Assembly: GCA_010279815.1 (NCBI GenBank)
Contig: QEOQ01000626.1
Location: forward strand, 127,188-191,187
Origin: Brachionus plicatilis
Lineage: Eukaryota; Rotifera; Eurotatoria; Ploima; Brachionidae
DNA length: 64,000 nt
Reading direction: 5' to 3'
A program made the position numbers and the translations under genes. The notes below the pieces were generated by a model. The model was not told where the DNA came from. It ran no database searches and saw nothing but the letters and a program-made list of their open reading frames with translations. Of the stretch, positions 1 through 10,917 are shown piece by piece (positions within the stretch are counted from its first letter, which is position 1; the number at the start of each line of letters is the position of its first letter).

Positions 1-894
1 TGCTTGAACTTAGCTCTTTTACCTTCCTATTAGTTTTCAAATGTTTTTAAATTTTGATTTTGACATTAAATTCACTGACATTATTTTTTTGATATTACAT
101 TATTTTGACATTAATTTACAGCAAATCAAATTATGTGGCTCTATGCTGAATTTTTTCTAGTGTATTTATGGCACAAACATACTAAAAAAAATTCAAAAAA
201 AGACGTTCTTTTTTGGGTTAAGGGCACCAGGCTAGAATGCAAATTCTATTTGAGGTACTTGTTGCAAATTCGATGCTAGTGTAAATTATTTTCTTTGAAT
301 TATTAAATTAAATTCTATTTCAACGATCAAAAAAAATTAAATTTGAATTTTTGTTTTCTTAATTAAATAATTTTCAAATTTATCTTTATGATAAATGTTT
401 TAATTAACCTTTTTAAAATTATAATAATAATATTTGATTACAAATTTTTAAATTTCAAATTAATACCGTTTTATTACTTAAATAAAACAATTTTCGGGAA
501 AATTTTAATTATCATTTGTATTAATTAACCTTTCACTGATATAAAATTGAAAATTTCTTAACAAAAAACATTAAAAGTTTTTTATTTTTTTAGGAGAAAT
601 TATAATAATATCATTCAAAAGTAATTGAAATTAATAAATTTAAATAGAAAAATATTTTTAATTAGTATTGAATTTCTAAACTTTTATATTTTTTAAAACT
701 TATGATCCATTATGATATATTTTTTTTTTTTTAATTTCTTAATTGTAATATTTTTTACTTCAGATCATTTAGATTTAGAATTTCTTTAAAATGCATTGCT
801 CATTTACAATGGAGAGAGAAATTCCTTTCTGAATTTGAAGCTCTAATCCAAAAAATCATCATCTATTAATAGTAATAATATTTTTAAAGTTTTT

Positions 895-1035
895 CGACTC
901 TTCCTCGGCTTTTCCTTTCTTCGGCTATTTCTTTCTTCAACTCTTAGGAAAGGAAAGGAAAAGTTGAGGAAGAGGAGAAATCGAGGTAGAGTTGAGAAAG
1001 GGCCGAGAAAAGGAAGAGGAAGAGTTGAGGAATAT
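895..1035. repeat. Imperfect inverted repeat, CTTTTCC/GGAAAAG-rich
   Basis: The left half carries repeated CTCTTCCTCGGCTTTTCC-like words and the right half their complements (GGAAAAGTTGAGGAAGAGG and similar), so the strand can fold into a long imperfect hairpin. Purines and pyrimidines are strongly segregated between the arms, unlike the A/T background. It is probably a decayed foldback element; no target duplication was identified. Confidence 0.4.
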
Positions 1036-1139
1036 ATTCGTGAATTACATAAAGCAATTAAATTACAAAAAAGTATAAGAAAATATATGTATCCTATTTT
1101 AAAACAAAATTTATCTATTTAGAACACTTTTTTGAACAA

Positions 1140-1345
1140 AAAAATTCCATAGTTAAATCAAAGCCTCTTGGAAGGAATTTCCCACAAGACCAATTGTTAC
1201 ATTTCTCACAAGAAATCTGTTTGTTTTGATTTGTTTTGACTTTTCCAAATACTGTTTTACATTTTAAACAACTTTTTTGGTCGTTCAGTTGAGATATTTC
1301 AATTTAAAACTCTTCTTCATCTTCTTTATCACTGATTATTGTCAT
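1140..1345 (-). pseudogene. Decayed Cys-rich (zinc-finger-like) coding remnant
   Basis: The minus strand reads an acidic stretch, an in-frame stop, then a peptide with two CxxC knuckles (SCLKCK ... SCEKCNNWSCG) spaced like a small treble-clef or zinc-ribbon domain. No start and no longer open frame accompanies it. It looks like a fragment of a transposon-encoded or degenerate gene. The family is not recognised and the call rests only on cysteine spacing. Confidence 0.25.
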
Positions 1346-2319
1346 TTTTTTCCTCTTTTTTTCAACATTTTTACCCTTTCATCTTCTAATTGTTTCAAAA
1401 CTCGCATTTTTAAATATCGATCAAATTGAAAATCGACCTTATTTATTGCAATAAATGAAATTAACTGTTTAAACCAAATCACATTTTTTTCTCAAACTTA
1501 TTTTATTTTCAAATAACAGAAAAAAGTTTTTGAATTTTTCACTAAGAATATAATAAGCATCAAAAATGACATAAAATAGTGTTTCATGTTCAAATTTTTA
1601 CCAATTATCAAGAAATTGTTTTGAAGATCGGCATTTTCTTTTTAGTAGCGAAGATTAGTCGTTTAAATTAAATAAAAAAAATTTTAATTAAAATTTAATT
1701 GGCAAGTTTTATTAACGAAGCGTTCTTTACATGCTTTTTTACATTTAATAGTAAATTTTTATTCCAAAGAAAAGTTAAAGTCATTCAAAGTATATTTCAC
1801 GGTTTTACCCCATTAACGGTCAAACCTTGAATTGCTATAGATATAGTTTAAACCCTCCAGTTTGAAAAATTTATAAGTTTTTTAGAAAAATTAATTTCAA
1901 TTTTAATTTTTCAACTAATAATGATAAAAAATGTGTTAAAATACCTTTAAATTTACGTGAAAAAAATAATTCGTCTTTTAGCGCAAAGGATTTGAATTTT
2001 GATTTTATCTTTAATTTTAAATTGATTAAATGTTTTTTTTAAACTAAAACTTTTTTATTAAACTGAAAATATCAAAAAAATTGGATTTTAAATATATGTT
2101 TTTTTATCTTTTTATAAAATTTGTTATATGTTTTTTTTTCTAATCAATTAAATCAAAATTTTTCTTTATTTTTCATTTTCTTTATTTATGTTTTTTATCT
2201 TTTTACATGCTTAGTTCTACCTGACTCATTTTCTTCTATTCAGCTCATTCCAATCTATTTTTTTTTTTAGAATATCATTTCATCATTACATTTTTTGAAC
2301 CGATCAATAAAATATTCAA

Positions 2320-3516
2320 ATGAAAAGACATTCAGTTAAAGAAAATTTCAATGGAATTTTTTATTTTTATCAATTTTTAATATGTTTGTATTTTTTTTTT
2401 ACCTTTAGTTTGGTGATGAGCTTTAATTTAGAAATCTTTATTCTTAAATTAACTATCATTTTAATTTTTATTAAAAAATGTTTTAAACTATTAAGTGGAA
2501 AAACAAAGTGGATATTAGTCTTCATAAACTTAGTAGTATTTTTATTAAATATTATGAATGGCAATGATAAAGAGATAGTTAAAAGTGAAATACTTTCAAT
2601 AAAAGCTGATAATTTTACGGATGAATTGAAAATTTTCTTTATTGAAACAAACATTAACCGTGATAAAATTACTCACAGACAAATGTGTTCGATTGAATCA
2701 GCAGCATTTCACAATCCAAAAGCCAGAATTTATTTATTTTCTTTAAAGGCAAGAATAGCTGATGTCATTTTGAAGAAATATAAAAATATTGAATTAGTAT
2801 TGACCACCCCAGAGGAAGTTTATGAAGAAACACCACTTAAAGATTGGTGGAAATCTGAGAAAAACCAACTTGAAAAAGGCAAATTTAAAATAAACGATTT
2901 GTCAGACACTTTTCGAATAGCCCTGGTTTACAAATATGGCGGTCTCTATTTAGATTTAGATATTTTGAATCTAAAGAACATCCAACCTCTAAAAAATTTA
3001 AATGGTGTTTGTTATTCAAAAGACGAAAACTCAATTGAAATTAACAACGCAATTCTTCTGTTTGAAAAAAAACATGGATTTCTGCTTGCTGCAATGGAGG
3101 ATTTAATTAAAAATTATAAAACTAATATTTGGGGCTATAATGGTCCTCAATTGATGTATCGAGCTTTGAAAATTTACTGTAAAACACAAAATATTTACAA
3201 AGATTTGGTTTTTGACCAAAATCAAGAATACAAATTATGGAATTTGACACAGCTGTACACCAAATGTGACATGGTACTATTTCATAAAAATTTTTTCTAT
3301 CCTGTACACTGGACTAAAGCAACATCATTATTTCAAAAAAATTCTTCGCTGTTTATTCGAGATTTCAAAGATTCATATGGCATTCATTTCTATAATAAAA
3401 TTACCAGTAATTTAGATATTCGACTAAATGATAACAGTATTTACGAGTATTTTATTTCAAAAAATTGTCCCTTTACATATAAATACCTTCTTGATGGAAA
3501 ATTTAAAAAAATTTAA
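2320..3516 (+). CDS. A4GALT/A4GNT-like Golgi glycosyltransferase (GT32)
   Basis: Single-exon 398-residue protein. The N-terminus has hydrophobic stretches (about residues 15-75) that fit a type II membrane anchor, followed by a luminal domain. The nucleotide-sugar site is clear: a TFRIALVYKYGGLYLDLD segment with the DxD metal-binding pair at D212/D214, typical of alpha-1,4-glycosyltransferases with a GT32 DXD motif. A later segment (IWGYNGPQLMYRAL) matches the family's conserved C-terminal acceptor region. Human A4GALT is about 353 residues, so length is normal with a longer N-terminus. It likely transfers galactose or N-acetylglucosamine to glycolipid or glycoprotein acceptors in the Golgi; the exact donor and acceptor cannot be read from sequence. 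The ATG follows an AT-rich leader and is the first Met of the frame. The next gene downstream is another Golgi glycosyltransferase. Confidence 0.85.
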   Translation: MKRHSVKENFNGIFYFYQFLICLYFFFTFSLVMSFNLEIFILKLTIILIFIKKCFKLLSGKTKWILVFINLVVFLLNIMNGNDKEIVKSEILSIKADNFTDELKIFFIETNINRDKITHRQMCSIESAAFHNPKARIYLFSLKARIADVILKKYKNIELVLTTPEEVYEETPLKDWWKSEKNQLEKGKFKINDLSDTFRIALVYKYGGLYLDLDILNLKNIQPLKNLNGVCYSKDENSIEINNAILLFEKKHGFLLAAMEDLIKNYKTNIWGYNGPQLMYRALKIYCKTQNIYKDLVFDQNQEYKLWNLTQLYTKCDMVLFHKNFFYPVHWTKATSLFQKNSSLFIRDFKDSYGIHFYNKITSNLDIRLNDNSIYEYFISKNCPFTYKYLLDGKFKKI

Positions 3517-4593
3517 AAGTATGACGTAAAGAAATCTTATTTTAATTTTTCTCTAAATGAATAAAAAATAAATTTTTTTAAATAAATGCATGACCATTCT
3601 ATAATTTTTTTAAAGATGATTTGAATCTTCTAAATACTTATACAAATCTTTTGGCCTTCCAAGTTTCTTCTCCTAACATATCTGTTCAAATTAAATATTA
3701 ATAAGAAACATGATTCAGAACTTTATATTACAAGTATAGAATTGTTAACTTTTAGGTTTCAAGCATTTAAAATTGTTTTTGTAATAAATTCTTATTAAAG
3801 TCAATTAAATTTACTTTGTCTCTTTCTTGATTAATACTGCATTAAATTCCGAAAATTCAGTCCTATGTTTGATGCCAATTCAACCATGTTATAGAATTTT
3901 TTTAATAAAAAGCGAGTAAAAATCTAATAATAATAATAAAAATTACAATATTAATAAGCTACAACAAGCAGACAAAATTTTTTTTTAGTAAAAAAAAATC
4001 GCTTTTTTAAACTCAACTACATTAAAAGAATCTCATCTTAATTAATTAAAAATATATCTCAATTAAAATTTGATAAAATAAAAATAGAAAAAATGTAAAA
4101 TATGGTAATGTAAAATTCTATTAAATATACCACTGTAAACGTTACAGTGCTATTTGTAGTTTTTACTCAATATGGCACTCAAAAAAGAAGAAAATAGATT
4201 GTGTTCAATTTAAAATATTCAAAATAATTAAAAAGAAAAATTTTTTGTTCAAGATGCAACTCAAAAAAATAATAAATTAATTAAGTTAAATATTTTATTT
4301 AAATAGCAGTATTTTTTATTAAAATCAGCGAATAGTTAAGCGGTAAAGAAATTATTATTTATAAAGTGGCTAAATTTAAAATTAACATAACTTCAAAATT
4401 GCAATATAAATTTTATTTATTTGAAATTAAAGTTAGAAATCGAAATAAAGAAAAAATTAAATACTTTTTTAAAATTTGTTTAAAAATTAATTTTTGATTT
4501 TTGTCAAGGAATTAATAAGTTGAGCTAAAATAACTATTTATAGAATATTTATTAAAAGTAAAATTAAATTAAAATAAAATTAAATAAATATAA
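3517..4593. other. Intergenic, no gene; possible AT-hook remnant
   Basis: No coding gene is seen. The minus strand around 3600-3665 reads KKLGRPKDLYKYLEDSNH before a stop, with an AT-hook-like GRPK core, possibly a remnant of the same transposon family as at 9.3 and 15.2 kb. Near 4131-4149 two inward-abutting CACTG/CAGTG ends flank a 9-bp spacer, which resembles two Tc1/mariner-type termini back to back. Confidence 0.35.
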
Positions 4594-5654
4594 TACCGTA
4601 AACCTTTGCCCAGCATACTAGGAATAAACCTGAAATTTAACCGGAATTCTATATAGAATAGTTCCCATCGAAACCATGTTAAAGTAATTTTTTTGAATTT
4701 TTTGAGAATTCCGGTTAAAATTAAGAAATGTTCTATTAATAAAAGCTAAATTTAACTAATGTTCTAATAAATTTCTGGCGTTTATTCCAGAATTAAAAAA
4801 AAAAAAATTGAAAAAATGTAGAATTAAATTCGAATTTGTTTATAAGTCAAAATTAAGGATTCTTCCAATTTTTGAGTTTATTCTATGTGTAAAAAATGAA
4901 ATAAATCGGAACTAAATTTAATAAATATATGTATATAATTGAAATTTTATTTGCTTGGTCGGATAATTTTTCCATTTTCATCTCTAGGAAGTCTCTTAGG
5001 ACTCCTTTTTTTTACCCATCCTAACATGTTGTCAAATCGTAATCTAAATGATGTAACTCTTGTAACAACTTCTCAAGCTCAGACTCAACGATTCCAGTTA
5101 TCAGGGCGTTATGTTTTAAATGATTTAAATAGCCAACTTCAATCTCAGCCCCGACCGCAGGCTTTAGTTCAAAATACTCGGCCTCAGCCACAGCCTGTTG
5201 TAAACAATACAGATTCTCAAGAAAATACAGCAGTAAAAAAAAGGGGTCCTAAGAGACTTCCTAGAGATGAAAATGGAAAAATTATCCGACCAAGCAAATA
5301 AAATTTCAATTATATACATATATTTATTAAATTTAGTTCCGATTTATTTCATTTTTTACACATAGAATAAACTCAAAAATTGGAAGAATCCTTAATTTTG
5401 ACTTATAAACAAATTCGAATTTAATTCTACATTTTTTCAATTTTTTTTTTTTTAATTCTGGAATAAACGCCAGAAATTTATTAGAACATTAGTTAAATTT
5501 AGCTTTTATTAATAGAACATTTCTTAATTTTAACCGGAATTCTCAAAAAATTCAAAAAAATTACTTTAACATGGTTTCGATGGGAACTATTCTATATAGA
5601 ATTCCGGTTAAATTTCAGGTTTATTCCTAGTATGCTGGGCAAAGGTTTACGGTA
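4594..5654. mobile_element. Foldback/MITE-like element with 421-bp terminal inverted repeats
   Basis: The element begins TACCGTAAACCTTTGCC and ends with the exact complement, GGCAAAGGTTTACGGTA. The arms 4594-5014 and 5234-5654 are both 421 bp and nearly identical over the stretches I compared; at least one mismatch was seen near the inner ends. They flank a 219-bp loop of visibly higher GC. TAA directly repeats on both sides (4591-4593, 5655-5657), consistent with a 3-bp target duplication as in PIF/Harbinger elements, though TAA is common in this sequence. No transposase is encoded. The near identity of the arms implies recent insertion or arm conversion. It contains the AT-hook ORF listed next. 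Confidence 0.85.
4939..5301 (+). CDS. ORF inside the foldback element, Gln-rich with C-terminal AT-hook
   Basis: A 120-codon frame starts in the left arm, runs through the loop and ends in the right arm. An internal ATG at 5026 would give 91 residues made only from loop and right arm: a Gln/Pro/Asn-rich stretch followed by KKRGPKRLPRDENGK, an AT-hook-like basic motif. The first 29 residues come from the left arm, antisense to the AT-hook region, and are hydrophobic by base composition, so the 5026 start is more plausible. Synonymous GC content in the loop is higher than the surroundings, as expected of real coding sequence. It may be the C-terminal piece of a DNA-binding transposon protein caught between inverted arms. 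Whether it is expressed is unknown. Confidence 0.35.
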   Translation: MKFYLLGRIIFPFSSLGSLLGLLFFTHPNMLSNRNLNDVTLVTTSQAQTQRFQLSGRYVLNDLNSQLQSQPRPQALVQNTRPQPQPVVNNTDSQENTAVKKRGPKRLPRDENGKIIRPSK

Positions 5655-6851
5655 TAAAATTAAAATAAATATCAATTTTAAAATACCTAAATACAAAATC
5701 AAAGCAAACATTCGATTTTCAAAACTAAATATTTTTGCTAATAATTGAGTTCTGATAATGATCTCAGAGAATTGAGATCGTTTAATATTTTTCATTTGAG
5801 TTTCTTTTAACAAATTTTCTCTAAATTATCATAAATGATCACAAATAATTTAAAGATTCTAGCGGAAGAAAATTTATTCAGAAAATCACTACTTGTTCAT
5901 TATACTCAATTATGTGTATTTATAAACAAAAAAATTTTGTTCGATTACCATTTATTTTTAGTATATTAGATAGAAAAATAAATTATCTATTTCACAATTT
6001 TACAACCTATTCTTTAATTATTTTAATTTTTTAGATGAAGATTTTTAAAATTTATTCATAATTTTTCAGAGTTGTTTAAAAGTCGCAAGTCCGGAATTCT
6101 TTTTTAATGACTTGGACTTTATTTTATGACTTTTAAACAACTCTGTAATTTTTTATAAAGCAAATATTGAAATATTAAAAAATAATGTTTTAATTAAAAA
6201 CATTCGAAAGAAGATATATGTAAATGCATATCATTTTGTTTTATTTTTTCAATTAACCTTTGTTATATGACAATTATTTAATAAAAACTAATTTAATATT
6301 TATTAATATCCAAATTTTTGATTACCTAAATAAAATCATTTACAACATCTTTCATCATCTTTCTATTATCATTTGAATTAATTAGCCTTTAAAAAGACCA
6401 ATTTATGAATGACAATTTTCTGCAGTTATTTTCATTTGAAATTGACAAATTGCTTTAACAACTAATTAAATTATTTAAGTTATAAAATTTTTTTTCTAAT
6501 TATTATAATATAAAAAGTTTTAGGTGTAAGTTTTTTTTAATTTCAAAAAACACAAATCAGTAATTTACGGCCGTAAGTAAAAGAAATTTTAAGATAAACT
6601 CGCCTCAAAAATGGATAATTTTCTAATAATAATTCTTATTTATTAGCAATAATATTAAAAGCTTTTTTTTTAATTCAGATTTAAAAAATAGCTATTGAAT
6701 AAAGTTTTTTTCATTCTTAGTATAAAACTGAAATGCACATGATTATATTCGAGAAAGATTAACTTTTTTCATCGCCAAAACTTAATTTTCAATTAAAAAA
6801 TTTCCTTTGTAGTATTTTTATTTTTCTACCATTTGGTATTGATCTAAAAAT
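5655..6851. other. Intergenic region before the fucosyltransferase
   Basis: AT-rich with no supported coding gene. It holds the 79-bp foldback listed at 6067. A short minus frame near 5592-5813 overlaps the foldback arm and has no protein-like features. Confidence 0.55.
6067..6145. repeat. Short palindromic foldback (CAGAGTTG family)
   Basis: Starts CAGAGTTGTTTAAAAGTC and ends GACTTTTAAACAACTCTG, perfect complements over 18 bp around a short centre that also pairs loosely. The same termini recur at 19115-19420, near 21300-21324 and at 54411-54639, so this is a dispersed MITE family; this copy is the shortest. Confidence 0.6.
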
Positions 6852-8225
6852 ATGTATAAGAAAAATTTTTTATATTACCGAAACTTTGGCCTTAAGCGAC
6901 ATCGCCTAACCACTTGTTCCTTTTTAATTGTAGTTTTTCTCACATTTATGGCATTAAACCGCTTCATATTCATATTCACCAGACCCTACTACCAAATAGA
7001 TTATCCAAAGTACACATTTATACTGGAAGATGACAGACCCATTCTGAACATGTGCAGTCCATTTAATGAAAACTACACTGAGTTTAAAGTTGTTATAGAT
7101 GGCGAGCTCTATCCGCAAATAGTTCCACTTTTTTTCAACCAAAGCATTAATTTTAGTTGTTTGAACTCGAACCCCAAGCGGAAAACAATTTTGTTATGGA
7201 ACAAATTTATTGGCCTGCCTAATATTCCTGTCAACAGTAGAGACCTGCATAATTTGCTGCTCAAATCCAACTGTCCAGTGACCAACTGTGATTTGACCAT
7301 GGACAAAAACAGACTTAACTCGAGTGACATGGTTTTGTTTCACATGAGAAGCCGGATTGAAAAATTTCCCAAGTTCAGATTCTCGAACCAAAAATGGGTC
7401 TACGCTGTCTACGAATCCCAGCAACACTGCCCAATGTGTAGCAAATTGGATAACTTGTTTAATCTTTCTTCAACATTTAGCTCCACATCGGACATAACTA
7501 GTATCTATTACTCTGAGTCACGGCTAAAATGGACTACCTCAAACCCCAGCTACAACGAATCAAACTTTTTGCTCAGCTCAAAGCCCGGCTTCGCTGTCAT
7601 CCTCATCAGTGACTGCAATGAATATTTGAACAATCGTAAGATAGTAGGAGCTTTACGTAAATACATACCAGTTGATATTTACGGTAAATGCTCGGATCAA
7701 GGCCTAAAATGTCCAGACATGGGAGATTGTAGGCAATATCTAGCCAAGAGATATAAATTTTTTTTTACTTTTGAAAACTCTTTTTGCAAAGAGTATGTGA
7801 CAGAGAAATTTTTTAGCACCCTTAATTATGATACAGTGCCAGTGGTGCTAGGCGCAGGAGAATACACAAAATTTGCGCCCAAGTCAGCATTCATAAATCT
7901 AATGAATTATTCAAGTCTAAATGAACTGGCCGAGTATTTGAAGCATTTAAGCCAAAATCAGACCGCTTACCTGGAGTATTTTAAATGGAAACAGTTTATT
8001 CAAGTTGATGAGAATGAGCGAGCTTTTACGCACTATTGTGAAATGTGTATTGGTCTTCAGATGGAAGAATTTACTGGCATTAGACACAGTGTGTTTGGAA
8101 ATCATTCTAGATTGTTTACGATGCGCGACAATTGCCGCGGAATTAAAATAGAAAGTGTTTTTGGAACCATGTTTTTGAAATTGGATGATCATGATGTTAA
8201 AATGAAATATTTGGAGAGTTATTAA
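6852..8225 (+). CDS. Alpha-1,3-fucosyltransferase (GT10)
   Basis: Single-exon 457-residue type II Golgi enzyme. A basic cytoplasmic N-terminus precedes one membrane segment (about residues 23-42), then a luminal stem and catalytic domain. The GT10 signature is plain: YKFFFTFENSFC beginning at Y301, followed by KEYVTEKFF and the DTVPVVLGAGEYTKFAPKSAFIN segment that binds GDP-fucose. Upstream, WVYAVYESQQHC corresponds to the family's acceptor-side motif. Several Cys (including SKLDNLF-proximal C-x2-C and the C-terminal C-E-M-C) can form the stem/catalytic disulfides usual in this family. It should transfer fucose from GDP-fucose in alpha-1,3 linkage to GlcNAc on glycans; core versus antenna specificity is not decidable here. 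ATG at 6852 lies just upstream of the membrane anchor. The coding sequence is clearly less AT-biased than its flanks. Confidence 0.92.
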   Translation: MYKKNFLYYRNFGLKRHRLTTCSFLIVVFLTFMALNRFIFIFTRPYYQIDYPKYTFILEDDRPILNMCSPFNENYTEFKVVIDGELYPQIVPLFFNQSINFSCLNSNPKRKTILLWNKFIGLPNIPVNSRDLHNLLLKSNCPVTNCDLTMDKNRLNSSDMVLFHMRSRIEKFPKFRFSNQKWVYAVYESQQHCPMCSKLDNLFNLSSTFSSTSDITSIYYSESRLKWTTSNPSYNESNFLLSSKPGFAVILISDCNEYLNNRKIVGALRKYIPVDIYGKCSDQGLKCPDMGDCRQYLAKRYKFFFTFENSFCKEYVTEKFFSTLNYDTVPVVLGAGEYTKFAPKSAFINLMNYSSLNELAEYLKHLSQNQTAYLEYFKWKQFIQVDENERAFTHYCEMCIGLQMEEFTGIRHSVFGNHSRLFTMRDNCRGIKIESVFGTMFLKLDDHDVKMKYLESY

Positions 8226-9289
8226 TAAATAATATAATTTTTTGGTTGTTTTATTCATAAATTTTTAGGTTATGGTGCAAATAAATTTTGGAAAATATTT
8301 ATTAAAATAAAGTTTAATCACGAATAATATTTATTTAAAGGTCTTGTTATTAATTAAATATTTTGCTGTAATATTTTTTACTCATTTGTGGAAATTTTCC
8401 CTATTTTTGTGGCAAGGTTTACTGACGTTCTTAGAAAATTTTTTAATTATTTTCGCTTCTATTCTTGTGAGCATTTTTAACCAAAAATTTTTGAGATTTA
8501 TTCTTTAAAATTAATTTAATTTTTTTCGTTCAATTCGTAGATTTTTTTCTCGTATTATTTCATAGAATCATTTTCACAGAGTTATTTTCATATAATTTTT
8601 TTAAGGGATTAGATATAGAAGAATAATTTAAAAAAGTTCATCAGTTTTTTACCAGAATAATAATCTCTTTTAATTTTTCATTGACATCAAATTGAAAAAA
8701 TTATTTTCCTTAAAAAATTTTTCTTTGAACAAATATTAATCTACAAAAAACGAAAATTTTAATTGACAAAAAAATAAAATTTAATTTATTAAGAGTTAAT
8801 AAAGCGTATATACATTTAAAATTTGTTCGTAAAAAAATTTTTAAATTAATCTTTAAATTTTTCTATTAAAGTTTTGAACATAATTTCTATAACAAAAAAA
8901 TTCTATGAGTATATATCTATGAAATGTTTTTCTAACAAAATTTATTCTATGAGTTTTGTTTAATTTTATTGATTTTCTATGAATTAGTTTTTCGATGAAT
9001 TGATACATCATCGGAAATATATTTTTAATATCCAGATGATTTTTATCCAAATTGGAGATTGAATTATCTGAAATCCACTATTTAAAAATAGGGTATATTT
9101 TTTGTCAGTAGATAATTATTTTTTTTAGTAGATATTTTTTTTTAATAAAAATTAGATAGAATCAATAAGAAGTAGATAATAGTTTTTAATAGTAGATATT
9201 TATTTTTTCAAACATAGATAATTAAAAAAAAACATAAGAAAAACAGAAAGAAAAGTTACCTTGAATAAAACAAACAAAGTAATTGACAC
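8226..9289. other. Intergenic, no gene seen
   Basis: Low-complexity A/T-rich sequence downstream of the fucosyltransferase. From about 9090 it contains repeated AGTAGATA words, also seen less regularly at 15.0-15.2 kb, each time just beyond an AT-hook coding remnant. This may be the flank of one transposon family. Confidence 0.4.
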
Positions 9290-9565
9290 TTAATTTCTTA
9301 ACCTTTTTGACGGCTGCTCACTTTCATTATTAGATTTTTTTGGTCTTCCACGTTTACGTTTCTCAGAAATTTGAATATTGTTTTCGACTAGATCTTGGAC
9401 TGCTGAATTTGAAGCCAAAACAAGTTGATTTTGATGAGAGACATTAAAGATTGTATAGTTTATCTTTCTGGTACATTTCCAACACCCGATTGTTGCTTTT
9501 TTCCCATGCTTCTTTTGAAGAATTCCAAGCTCTGCAAAAACTCTGCAATTTTCTGTAAAATGCAC
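9290..9565 (-). pseudogene. AT-hook ORF, likely transposon-derived fragment
   Basis: The minus frame of up to 91 residues contains GCWKCTRK, then NVSHQNQ, then a basic C-terminus EKRKRGRPKKSNNESEQ ending at a TAA. The RGRP core is a canonical AT-hook. The W-x-C ... H-x-N order is faintly reminiscent of a FLYWCH zinc finger, the DNA-binding module of some MULE transposases, but the domain is incomplete. The 5' part of the frame lies in an inverted repeat (9512-9640), so only the C-terminal part is convincing as protein. Likely a broken mobile-element gene rather than a host gene. Confidence 0.4.
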
Positions 9566-9640
9566 ACTATCAAAAAACCCTTGATTAAACTATGCAATAA
9601 ATTGCAGAGTTTTTGCAGAGCTTGGAATTCTTCTGTACAA
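9512..9640. repeat. Inverted repeat with CTCTGCAAAA words
   Basis: GAAGAATTCCAAGCTCTGCA on the left is matched by TGCAGAGCTTGGAATTCTTC on the right, with a loop of about 40 bp. The same CTGCAAAACT/AGTTTTGCAG vocabulary forms the core of the element at 18460-18922 and occurs in the hairpin at 33867-34219. A related right terminus (CTAAAATTTCACATTACC) lies near 9735-9752. Confidence 0.55.
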
Positions 9641-9752
9641 ATTTGTACAATATTGTACTTTTTGCAGAACCATTTTTGCACAATTAGAAAAAAAAAATTA
9701 TAAAGTTTTTACTTTTTGTACTGTAATTTTTGTACTAAAATTTCACATTACC

Positions 9753-10917
9753 ATTTTTGACACATCAATTAATCGGAATGAACGTATTGCTGGTAACACC
9801 TGCGTAAAAAAGTAAAATTTCATACATTCCTTGGACTAATTTATTTTCAAATAGTTTAACCTAGTGGACATTTGAGATGAATTGAGAAATTTTGTCGTAA
9901 TCACCTTTCTTAAATACTAATGCATAAGCTTTTGGAACAAATTTTTAGTAAAACATAAAAATGGCAAAAGTAAATAATCTTCAAGTTTGAATTAACTAAA
10001 AATCTATTTTATTAGTTATTAAATCGACTTATTTGATAATATTGAGAAAATAAAAAAAGATTAAAATTATTTATTTTCTTTATGCTGATTCAGAGATTTA
10101 AATAAATACTTTAATAAATACAAAATTTAAAATGGAAAATAAAATTTAGGAAATAAATTCAGTTTAAACTTTTTTGTATAATTTTGTTAAATATTTAAAA
10201 AAAATTTAAAATTGAACAATTTTTTTGATTTATCCATTTTGGCAATTAGATTTTAATTAATATTGAAAAATTTTTGTTCCCACATTTTTATTGACCAAAT
10301 TAAAATATCCGCAAAATTTTATTGTTTGTATCATTAAGTTTGATTAATGGGTGACAGTTTGTACAATCCTCAACTGTTAATTAAAGTTAAAACTTTTCCC
10401 AAATTTTGTATTTAGAATTCAAGTCTTATCAAAAATTTCAAATAAATTTATAAAATTTATGTGTGACGCATAATAGACTAAAAGCTCAATAGATTTTTTT
10501 TTTAAAATAATGAAAAAAAATATTGAGTATAGAAATTTTTGAATGAATCTGAAAGACTAAAAATTAGCTTTGGGAGAAAAAATGAAGAATTAATTAAGTT
10601 ATCTGAAGACCACAATTTGTTAAAAAGAATTTTTTTTCTATCTACTAAAATGCTTCAAATTTTTTGACGAATCTTAATCGCATTACCTTTTTGTGTAAAT
10701 TATTATTTTTTATTTTAAATATTTGAATTTCACCCGCTTTAGTAAAATAATTTAAATCAAAAAATTTAAATTTAATAATTTATTTAAAATAATAAATAAT
10801 TAATAAAACAAATCAACTAATTCTAATCTTAGTTGAGCATTACAATACATTCCCAAAAAAGCCACAACAAAATTCAAAATCAAATCTAGACAAAGATAAA
10901 TTAAGTAAAATTTTTGA
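9753..10917. other. Intergenic, no gene seen
   Basis: A/T-rich sequence between the AT-hook remnant and the 3' end of the first MBOAT gene. I see no coding frame, RNA gene or repeat that I can support. Confidence 0.5.

Larger units (their letters stand above)
1..2319. other. Gene-poor AT-rich region
   Basis: No intact gene is seen before the glycosyltransferase ATG at 2320. The stretch is mostly homopolymeric A/T sequence. Two things stand out and are listed separately: a purine/pyrimidine-rich imperfect hairpin near 895-1035 and a decayed cysteine-rich coding remnant on the minus strand near 1140-1345. Confidence 0.6.

Noticed and set aside
2370..2654. 94-codon minus frame inside the first glycosyltransferase
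   Set aside because: Antisense of its hydrophobic N-terminus; no independent support.
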